From: Oceanospirillum sp964342385
GTDB taxonomy: Bacteria; Pseudomonadota; Gammaproteobacteria; Pseudomonadales; Halomonadaceae
Direction of reading: 5' to 3'
NCBI GenBank assembly: GCA_964342385.1
Contig: CAYFGP010000002.1
Coordinates: 1-64,000, forward strand
DNA: 64,000 bases
In this document: positions 58,572-64,000 of the stretch, one piece after another
How the letters are laid out: each line of letters begins with the position of its first letter
Numbering within the stretch: the first letter of the stretch is position 1
Position numbers and translations under genes: made by a program
The notes under the pieces: model-generated
What the model saw: only the letters and a program-made list of their open reading frames with translations
What the model was told of the DNA's origin: nothing
The model's database searches: none

Positions 58572-58692
58572 ATGACCTCTGCTTCAACCTATAAAAATCA
58601 AGCATAGAAAAGTCCAACCAAAGATCATCATCGTACTTTTCTAGCATCTTCCTGAATTCACCGACTGTAATTCTGGGTTTGTATTCTTTCAT
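58558..58692 (-). CDS. Small phage protein, 44 aa
   Basis: MKEYKPRITVGEFRKMLEKY, then DDDLWLDFSMLDFYRLKQRS. The ending 'L.FYRLKQR' resembles small proteins common in siphoviruses. The ATG at 58692 has AAAGGA seven bases before it. It is convergent with the plus-strand gene. Function unknown. Confidence 0.6.
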   Translation of the reverse strand: MKEYKPRITVGEFRKMLEKYDDDLWLDFSMLDFYRLKQRSSTDL

Positions 58693-58789
58693 AAAGCTTC
58701 CTTTCCAAGGGTAAGTACTCAGGCCAGACCAGGCATCCAGCCCACATCCCAGAATACCAACCCGCAACACACACCACAATCAACCACTT

Positions 58790-58829
58790 GCCCCGCTATC
58801 ACCCTCCCAGTCGTTAGCGGGGCTTTTTT
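58790..58829 (+). terminator. Terminator directly before the next ribosome binding site
   Basis: GCCCCGCTA / TAGCGGGGC with a 16-base loop and T6, followed at once by AGGAG of the gene at 58843. Confidence 0.82.
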
Positions 58830-58842
58830 AGGAGCTACCAGA

Positions 58843-59316
58843 ATGGACAAACCACAACCCCGCTGCAGCCTGTGCGGCGCAATCAGAGAAGACCACGAGC
58901 TTAACGGCGTCGATCCTTTAGCAGACAGTGCAGAGGAAAAATACCAGCACGCTTACTGCCGCCATATTGCAGACTGCAACAGCGCAGAAGCAGAAGAACA
59001 GATCAGCGACCTTGCCGCCGATCTGGTAGAGGAAACAGCACTCTGCAAAACCAGCCAGAACACCCGACCGATCTGGGTGGTACGCCTACACCGAGACCGC
59101 AAAATCAATGGCAAACGCCAAACCGAGTCTGAAACCAAAATAGTCAGGGCAAGCACCAAACAAAAAGCTCTAATCACCGCAAAAAACAACTGCTACATGG
59201 GCGGCAAAATTTACGGCACCGCACGATTAGCCCATCCAACCTTAGACCTTGGCTGCATACATATCAGCAAATTAGAAAGCCACTGGGAACAAATGCGAAA
59301 CCAAATAAGGAAATAG
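58843..59316 (+). CDS. Unknown phage protein with Cys/His cluster
   Basis: 157 residues. The N-terminus (RCSLCGAIREDHELNG and AYCRHIADCNSAEA) could bind zinc. The middle is acidic and helical, and the C-terminal half is basic (VVRLHRDRKINGKRQTESET, STKQKALITAKNNCYMGG). AGGAG precedes the ATG. It is the first of a tight series of genes leading to xis and int. The family is not recognised. Confidence 0.62.
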   Translation: MDKPQPRCSLCGAIREDHELNGVDPLADSAEEKYQHAYCRHIADCNSAEAEEQISDLAADLVEETALCKTSQNTRPIWVVRLHRDRKINGKRQTESETKIVRASTKQKALITAKNNCYMGGKIYGTARLAHPTLDLGCIHISKLESHWEQMRNQIRK

Positions 59317-59318
59317 AT

Positions 59319-60137
59319 ATGCGCTACCTATGGACCATCACTGCCGCGATACTCTTTATCGCAAGCTGCTTTTTCAGCACTCGCTTGCTGCTGCAGCTAG
59401 CCGACGACACCGCCACCGCAGTGGCTTATGCGGCGGTAGCGGTGGCCTTGGCCCTAGTGCAATACGCATCACTTCCCAGAGCGATAGCACTCTGGTCAGA
59501 GAACAAGCTAAGCAGCGGCATCCACTTTGCTACTTTCGGGCTTTTAACAAGTCTGAGCATTGCGGCCAGTACCGGCGCTCTGATTGGCGATACCAGCCAC
59601 CAACAGCAACAGGCCGTCACCATCAGCACAGAATACCAGCTGATCATCAGCCAGATAGAGCAGCAACAGCAGCTCATCAAACAACTGCAGCAGACTGCCG
59701 CCATCGATGCTGATAACGGCTACCGCAGCCGATCCATTGCCACGCTGAACAAGATTCCGGCGATACAGAGCCAGATTAACCAACTGCAGCAGGAACTGAG
59801 CAGCATTAAACCTCAGCCCAACACTGCAGCCACAGAATTATTTACCCGCATCGCAAGCCGTACCGGACTGGATACAGACACGGTAATGACCGCTACCTAT
59901 ATCGCGATAGCCGTACTGATCGAATTAGCCCTGACTATCTCAGTCGCTGCAGCTGCAGAACCTGCCGCCAGAGTAGAAGCAAGAGCACAGGCACAGGCCA
60001 AACCAAAGAAAAGCCGAACCCTTAGCGAAATACCTTTTCGAATCCGCAAAAAAGAATGGGGAGAAATCAACGGAACACCATTCACGCCGGAATCACAAAC
60101 AGACAATAAACAGGCAATCAAAGCCGCACCGACATAA
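59319..60137 (+). CDS. Phage membrane protein with central coiled coil
   Basis: 272 residues. It has about four membrane segments (roughly 5-25, 33-52, 68-90 and 185-205), with a Gln-rich coiled coil (about 100-165; SQIEQQQQLIKQLQQTAAI) between the third and fourth. The C-terminal tail is basic and cytoplasmic. The shape resembles prophage-encoded envelope proteins involved in superinfection exclusion, but no family is recognised. It starts 3 bp after the preceding gene and is translationally linked to it. Confidence 0.65.
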   Translation: MRYLWTITAAILFIASCFFSTRLLLQLADDTATAVAYAAVAVALALVQYASLPRAIALWSENKLSSGIHFATFGLLTSLSIAASTGALIGDTSHQQQQAVTISTEYQLIISQIEQQQQLIKQLQQTAAIDADNGYRSRSIATLNKIPAIQSQINQLQQELSSIKPQPNTAATELFTRIASRTGLDTDTVMTATYIAIAVLIELALTISVAAAAEPAARVEARAQAQAKPKKSRTLSEIPFRIRKKEWGEINGTPFTPESQTDNKQAIKAAPT

Positions 60138-60204
60138 CCAAAGCCATAATCCTGATAACACACAGCCGCCAGGCTTAAACCCACTAAAAACCAAGGACAA
60201 ACCA

Positions 60205-60717
60205 ATGACCACACTCAACCCATGCCCAGCCTGCGACAGCGAACTACCAACCCGCGAATCCTCACGAGAAACACAACAATCATGCATCTACTGCACTGAC
60301 TGCGACTTCAAACTAAGCGCAGAAGTCAACGAAGATCTATTGACAGAAATGTGGAACCTTATCACTCCACAAGACTGCATCAACAACCGAGTGCTCGCCC
60401 CCTTAGAACCAGCTCGCAGCATTAGCGGCTACTGGATACACCCCACGATACAGGCCAGCTACACCGAAACCACCCCTATCGCCGAACTCATCATAGAGGC
60501 ATCGGAAGGCGAACTGACAGGCGAAACAATACTATTTGAAGACGACGCAATACCACCCCACTGGAACCAATATATAGATGGCACTCCAGCCGAGTCATTT
60601 GCCGCGATACACAATTGGCACCCAAAATCAACCCATCCAGATGGCTTTTTGGTCGCCCTCTACGACGATGAAAACACAGGCCCGACAGCCGTTTTTGCAG
60701 TACCTGCGGAACAATAA
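60205..60717 (+). CDS. Zinc-ribbon phage protein (Lar-like N-terminus)
   Basis: 170 residues. The N-terminus (NPCPACDSELPTRESS ... CIYCTDCDFKLSAE) has the two CxxC pairs of Lar-type restriction-alleviation zinc ribbons. The rest is acidic with IPPHWNQYIDGTPAESF and VALYDDENTGPTAVFAVP, not typical of Lar. A link to evading restriction is possible but weak. It is preceded by AAGGACAAACC. Confidence 0.62.
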   Translation: MTTLNPCPACDSELPTRESSRETQQSCIYCTDCDFKLSAEVNEDLLTEMWNLITPQDCINNRVLAPLEPARSISGYWIHPTIQASYTETTPIAELIIEASEGELTGETILFEDDAIPPHWNQYIDGTPAESFAAIHNWHPKSTHPDGFLVALYDDENTGPTAVFAVPAEQ

Positions 60718-60732
60718 ACAGGAGATAAACCA

Positions 60733-60993
60733 ATGACCACACGACTCTGCCTTAACTGCAGAACAATTCTCACCCACGGACAGCTTAAATTCTGCAGCAG
60801 ACTATGCGAGAAACACAGCCAGCGACAACAGCAACTAGCAAGAGATCACTACATCACAAAGGGCAATATTGAAATCATCGCGCGATTTGGCGAGAACAAC
60901 CGACCAGAATGGATACTACCCGGCTGCATAGTAACCAGAGACAGAAGAAGAGCCGAGCAAACAGCGGTAACGCTTAGCAGGCTCACACAATAA
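60733..60993 (+). CDS. Small Cys-rich phage protein, 86 aa
   Basis: MTTRLCLNCRTILTHGQLKF then CSRLCEKHSQ: a treble-clef-like zinc finger (CxxC ... CxxxC/H) at the N-terminus, followed by a basic region (DRRRAEQTAVTLSR). AGGAGATAAACC precedes the ATG. Probably a nucleic-acid-binding accessory protein; function unknown. Confidence 0.62.
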   Translation: MTTRLCLNCRTILTHGQLKFCSRLCEKHSQRQQQLARDHYITKGNIEIIARFGENNRPEWILPGCIVTRDRRRAEQTAVTLSRLTQ

Positions 60994-61009
60994 CGCAGGA
61001 GACCACCAA

Positions 61010-61285
61010 ATGGCTTTGATGAGCATTGAAGATGCTGCTAAAGAGCTGAAGTTCCCCGGAGGCCGCAATGGCCTCTATAAATTCTTACGGAAGCACAGCG
61101 GCTTCCAAGGCACCGTCCCGCCCTATCACCTGTGCCAAATAAACAAATTCTTTGCCCGCGTGGATAGCCACTATATGCGCGGTGAACGAATGATCCCCAC
61201 GCAGCTCACAAAAGTAACCAACGACGGCATGACGTACATCGCCCAACTAATGAGCGAGCACTTAGAAAAACAGGAGAAAGAATAA
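61010..61285 (+). CDS. KilAC/antirepressor-C-like small protein
   Basis: 91 residues. The layout (MSIEDAAKELKFPGGRNGLY KFLRKHSGF, later TQLTKVTNDGMTYIAQLMSE) resembles the C-terminal domain of phage antirepressors (KilAC). Here it occurs alone without an N-terminal Bro/KilA-N domain. It may bind DNA or modulate repressor. CAGGAGACC precedes the ATG, and its stop overlaps the start of xis. Confidence 0.65.
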   Translation: MALMSIEDAAKELKFPGGRNGLYKFLRKHSGFQGTVPPYHLCQINKFFARVDSHYMRGERMIPTQLTKVTNDGMTYIAQLMSEHLEKQEKE

Positions 61286-61503
61286 TGGCACGCCACATCA
61301 GACAACCGATTAAGCGCAAAATGACTATCGACGAATACGTCGAGCGTGAATTCACACCATCATCAAAACCCTGCCGCCGCACAGTTGTTAACTGGATCAA
61401 AAAAGGCATCTTGCCCGGCACAGAGTTCGGCGGAAAATATTGGGTATACGAACAAAACACAGAGGCCGACGCGCTAGTTGACCGAGTTCTAAAGGCAGTT
61501 TAA
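61285..61503 (+). CDS. xis: Excisionase
   Basis: 72 residues, basic, with a winged-helix pattern (RRTVVNWIKKGILPGTEFGG KYWVYEQN) matching lambda-type Xis. It directs the integrase toward excision by binding the arm of attR. It directly precedes int, as in lambda, and shares one base with the upstream gene. Confidence 0.85.
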   Translation: MARHIRQPIKRKMTIDEYVEREFTPSSKPCRRTVVNWIKKGILPGTEFGGKYWVYEQNTEADALVDRVLKAV

Positions 61504-61505
61504 AA

Positions 61506-62657
61506 ATGGCCAGACCACGCAAACGCGGCAGTATTGATCTACCGCCAAACCTCTACGCCGAAAAACGTGACAACGCGGTTTACTACGTTTACCGCTACCC
61601 CGTCAAAGGAAAAAAATACGGCACTCGGCACGGCATGGGCCGAGACCGCACCCAGGCGATCATCGCAGCACAACAACTAAACTCCATGCTGATCATGGAG
61701 GAATCCTTGGTTGACCGAGTGCTAGGCAGAGCAAACCTGTTCAGCGACTGGCTAGAGAAATACCTGCAAATCCGAATAGATGAAAATGCGTTAGCTGAAA
61801 AAAGCCTGAAAATGCTGAAGTACGATATCAGTCTAATGGATGAAAAACTGGGGAAAATCCCGGTAGCTGATATCAGTGTTTTCCACTGCTCAGAGTTTTT
61901 AGAAACATGGACAAAAGACAACAAGCGCCGCATGGCGGGACGCATGAGAAGCCAGCTAATCAAATGCCTAGATTACGCAGCAAGCAACGGCATGATCGAA
62001 CACAATCCAGCTGAGAAAACACTACCCATCTCAGCCAAAGTACAGAGACAACGACTCACTAAAGAGCAGTTCGATATCATCTATCAGCTGGCACCGCCAC
62101 ACATCCAGAACGCCATGATGCTAGGCCTGATCACACTACAGCGCCGCGAAGATATCGCCGCGATGAAATTCAAAGACATCAAAGACGGTTATCTCTATGT
62201 CGCACAGCAGAAGACCGCTAAAGCCAAAAAAGGAGCCAGAGAGAACGCAAAAAACAAAGCAGCACACCTGATGATCAAAGTGAACATGGAGCTAGAAGAA
62301 ACAATTGCAAACTGCCGCAGAACCGGAATACTCAGCCAACACCTGATCCACCACATACATGGCCGCCGATCAGCAGGAGCAACACACACCCAAGTGAAAC
62401 CAGGCATGCCACTACAACCAGACAACATCACCAGAGGATTTGCCACCGCGCGTAATAAATCTGGCCTATTTGACAAATTAGCCGCCAACGAGCGCCCTAC
62501 ATTCCACGAAATCCGTTCACTTGGTGCCCACCTCTACAAAGAGCAAGGCATTGATCCACAAGCGCTGCTAGGCCACACAGACGCCAAGATGACCAAGCAC
62601 TATTTAGACGGCCACGGCACCGAATGGACCATTGTTTCAGCGGGGTTAATGATTTGA
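61506..62657 (+). CDS. int: Lambda-type integrase (tyrosine recombinase)
   Basis: 383 residues. An arm-binding N-terminal domain (RKRGSIDLPPNLYAEKRDNA, similar to lambda Int) precedes the core-binding domain and the catalytic domain. Catalytic residues are the Arg in LQRREDIAAMK (near 212), His334 and Arg337 in HEIRSLGAH, His357 in LLGHTDAKM and Tyr366 in KHYLDG. It starts 3 bp after xis. A terminator follows, and then the attachment-site region. Confidence 0.94.
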   Translation: MARPRKRGSIDLPPNLYAEKRDNAVYYVYRYPVKGKKYGTRHGMGRDRTQAIIAAQQLNSMLIMEESLVDRVLGRANLFSDWLEKYLQIRIDENALAEKSLKMLKYDISLMDEKLGKIPVADISVFHCSEFLETWTKDNKRRMAGRMRSQLIKCLDYAASNGMIEHNPAEKTLPISAKVQRQRLTKEQFDIIYQLAPPHIQNAMMLGLITLQRREDIAAMKFKDIKDGYLYVAQQKTAKAKKGARENAKNKAAHLMIKVNMELEETIANCRRTGILSQHLIHHIHGRRSAGATHTQVKPGMPLQPDNITRGFATARNKSGLFDKLAANERPTFHEIRSLGAHLYKEQGIDPQALLGHTDAKMTKHYLDGHGTEWTIVSAGLMI

Positions 62658-62677
62658 AAGCACAACCCCACCCCACC

Positions 62678-62715
62678 AAAAAGCCCCTGCGGGCAACACC
62701 TGCAGGGGCTTTTTT
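62678..62715 (+). terminator. Terminator after int
   Basis: AAAAGCCCCTGC / GCAGGGGCTTTT with a short loop and T6. The arms are identical to those at 24277-24310. Confidence 0.88.
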
Positions 62716-62874
62716 ACATCTACACAATGGATAAAAGTGCTGTCTTTTTCACCGAGCTACAAAAAACGTATCTCACGAGTTTTACATTGTTTTACGTAAA
62801 GAAAAAATCTTTTCCTTGAAAAACAACAAGTTACAGATCAATGTTAAGTATTGCCCAGGCAAACAAAAAGTACC
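62716..62874. other. Right prophage border region (attachment site expected)
   Basis: 159 bp without a gene between the int terminator and the kdsB stop. It is A/T-rich and should contain one hybrid attachment site. The best partial match to the left border is CTTTTCC (62809-62815 and 22678-22684), each followed by TGAAAAA and ACAAC at slightly different spacing. This is too short to define a core. Confidence 0.4.
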
Positions 62875-63639
62875 TTAACCATTTTGCGCCTCCAGTAACT
62901 TGCTGACACGCTGCAGATCTTCTGGGGTATCCACACCTGCTGGATGAACCTCATCCGCTACCGCCACATGGATACGCACACCATTCCATAAGGCACGCAG
63001 CTGCTCCAGCTGTTCCGCCTGCTCAATCGGTGCCGGAGCCCAACGGACAAAGTCATTCAGCATCTTCATGCGATAGCCATATAAACCGATATGACGATAT
63101 AAAGGCGATGGTGGCAGTTGTTGAAGGTTTTCGGCAAAGCTATCACGGGCCCAGGCAATCGTCGCACGAGAGAAATAGAGCGCATAACCGTTAGTATCGG
63201 TCACTACTTTAACCACATTGGGGTTATGCACCGCATCGACTTCAGTGATCTGCTCACACAGTGTCGAGATACCTGCAGTAGGATCTGCCGCCAGATTATG
63301 GGCCACCTGATTAATCAAACGCGGTGGAATCAGCGGCTCATCACCTTGAACATTGACGATAATATCATCGGCATAAAAGCCCAGCTGAGTCGCAACCTCC
63401 TGCAGACGATCTGTACCGGAAGGATGCTCTGCCGAAGTCATACATACTTCAGCACCAAAACCCTGAGCCGCTTCGGCGATACGCTGATCATCGGTGGCGA
63501 TAATAATACGGTTCGCTTCACTCTTCTGTGCCTGCTCATAGACCCGTTGGATCATCGGCTTACCAGCAATATCCAACAGAGGTTTACCCGGCAGACGGGT
63601 GGAAGCATAACGGGCAGGAATAACCACGGTAAAAGACAT
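62875..63639 (-). CDS. kdsB: 3-deoxy-manno-octulosonate cytidylyltransferase
   Basis: 254-residue CMP-Kdo synthetase, activating Kdo for lipopolysaccharide synthesis. It shows VIPARYASTRLPGKPLLDI, the NVQGDEPLI motif with metal-binding Asp, and HIGLYGYR. The ATG at 63639 has CTGGAG upstream. It lies after the Trm112-type gene as in other gammaproteobacteria. Its usual downstream neighbour (LMW-PTP) is now 40 kb away because of the prophage. Confidence 0.95.
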   Translation of the reverse strand: MSFTVVIPARYASTRLPGKPLLDIAGKPMIQRVYEQAQKSEANRIIIATDDQRIAEAAQGFGAEVCMTSAEHPSGTDRLQEVATQLGFYADDIIVNVQGDEPLIPPRLINQVAHNLAADPTAGISTLCEQITEVDAVHNPNVVKVVTDTNGYALYFSRATIAWARDSFAENLQQLPPSPLYRHIGLYGYRMKMLNDFVRWAPAPIEQAEQLEQLRALWNGVRIHVAVADEVHPAGVDTPEDLQRVSKLLEAQNG

Positions 63640-63663
63640 CACTGGACTCCAGTTTGACTGAGC

Positions 63664-63849
63664 TTATTTTTCCAAACGTTCTTCGGCGGTCAGGGTACGC
63701 GCCTCATTTTCCAGCATTACAGGAATGCCGTCACGAATCGGGAACGCCAGGCCTGCAGCCTTGGAAATCAGTTCCTGCTGTTCTTTTTTATAGATCAGCT
63801 TACCCTGAGTAACTGGGCATACCAGTAACGCAAGCAGTTGTTTATCCAT
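63664..63849 (-). CDS. ycaR: Trm112/YcaR family protein
   Basis: 61 residues, MDKQLLALLVCPVTQGKLIY then LAFPIRDGIPVMLENEAR, the typical Trm112-like fold. Only one Cys of the zinc set remains (LVCPVTQG). It sits between lpxK and kdsB as in E. coli and Pseudomonas. The ATG overlaps the lpxK stop (TAATG). Function is unclear, perhaps a small partner protein. Confidence 0.9.
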   Translation of the reverse strand: MDKQLLALLVCPVTQGKLIYKKEQQELISKAAGLAFPIRDGIPVMLENEARTLTAEERLEK

Positions 63850-64000
63850 TACTTTTTCTCTTTCTGTAGCTTAAGTAATTGTTCATTAATCGCCTCAATC
63901 ACTTCAGGCGCTATTCGGGCACTGACATCCAGCACCCAATGATTCGGTGTCATCCACTCCCGGCATTTGACCGCATCTTTGGCGGTCATCAATACAGGTC
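63849..64000 (-). CDS. lpxK: Tetraacyldisaccharide 4'-kinase, C-terminal end (partial)
   Basis: The last 49 codons of a gene running in from the right edge: PVLMTAKDAVKCREWMTPNH ... EQLLKLQKEKK. The 'TxKDAVK' motif and the place before ycaR-kdsB identify LpxK, which phosphorylates lipid A disaccharide at the inner membrane. The stop TAA overlaps the next ATG. Confidence 0.85.
   Translation of the reverse strand, partial: PVLMTAKDAVKCREWMTPNHWVLDVSARIAPEVIEAINEQLLKLQKEKK

Larger units (their letters stand above)
22700..62830. mobile_element. Lambda-like prophage (about 40 kb)
   Basis: Complete-looking temperate phage with integrase, excisionase, CI/Cro switch, O/P replication genes, Q-like antiterminator, lysis, terminase, capsid and long non-contractile (siphovirus-type) tail genes. 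The ends are approximate: the left end lies between the LMW-PTP gene start (22595) and the terminator at 22758, the right end between the integrase terminator (62715) and the kdsB stop (62875). No direct repeat of 12 bp or more was found by eye in these two stretches. No gene is visibly broken, so it may be functional. Confidence 0.93.

Noticed and set aside
22678..62815. CTTTTCC as the attachment core
   Set aside because: Only 7 bp match exactly and the flanking similarity needs gaps; expected by chance in A/T-rich DNA.
22700..62830. Mu-like transposable phage
   Set aside because: No MuA/MuB genes; a lambda-type integrase, excisionase and GpA terminase are present.

Overview
The window carries two kinds of DNA: a chromosomal housekeeping region of a marine-type gammaproteobacterium (gene order and protein sequences fit an Oceanospirillaceae-like host; this is inferred from memory of the families, not from a search) and a complete-looking lambda-like prophage of about 40 kb. 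From 0.2 to 22.6 kb, nearly all on the minus strand, lie a YiiX-type hydrolase, then pabC-mltG-tmk-holB-pilZ-tatD, the fatty-acid block yceD-rpmF-plsX-(no fabH)-fabD-fabG-acpP-fabF, maf, an S49 peptidase, a HAD phosphatase, rluC, the divergent rne, murB and a low-molecular-weight tyrosine phosphatase. From 62.9 kb to the right edge the same chromosome resumes with kdsB, a Trm112-family gene and the end of lpxK. In related bacteria kdsB and the phosphatase/murB pair are neighbours, so the prophage sits between them.

The prophage (about 22.7-62.8 kb) is organised like lambda. The control centre is at 55.9-57.0 kb: a LexA-like CI repressor (+) diverges from a YdaS/Cro-like gene (-), with candidate 17-bp operators between them and in the leftward-operon promoter behind cI. 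On the minus strand the lytic genes follow: cro, a CII-like regulator, an unknown gene, a PAPS-reductase-like PP-loop ATPase, an O-like replication gene with five internal iterons (probable origin), a lambda P homologue and a Q-like antiterminator. Then come a probable late promoter with tandem terminators, lysis genes, terminase, gpW, portal, a ClpP-protease/major-capsid fusion, DUF2190 cement protein, FII-, Z- and U-like proteins, major tail protein, tail chaperones made by -1 frameshifting, a 2165-residue tape measure and tail-tip/LamG fibre genes. On the plus strand beyond cI lie small unknown genes, a membrane protein, zinc-ribbon proteins, a KilAC-like protein, excisionase and a lambda-type integrase.

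Four places hold accessory (moron-like) DNA. (1) 22.8-24.2 kb, behind the tail genes: four small unknown proteins with their own consensus promoter and terminators on both sides. (2) 42.9-45.8 kb, wedged between portal and protease/capsid: a membrane-anchored coiled-coil DUF4041/T5orf172 protein and a KilA-N protein whose leader has the design of a C4 antisense RNA. (3) 57.1-58.8 kb: small plus-strand genes whose leaders carry near-identical covarying hairpins directly in front of the Shine-Dalgarno, with convergent minus-strand genes including a secreted protein. (4) 58.8-61.0 kb: a run of unknown or zinc-ribbon genes before xis-int. These are the best candidates for new biology, such as superinfection exclusion, counter-defence or RNA-based regulation, but the sequence alone does not prove any function.

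A recurring regulatory theme is that intrinsic terminators or stable hairpins stand immediately before the ribosome binding site of many phage genes, in both arms. This fits processive antitermination by the Q-like protein on the late arm and suggests a comparable mechanism on the other arm.
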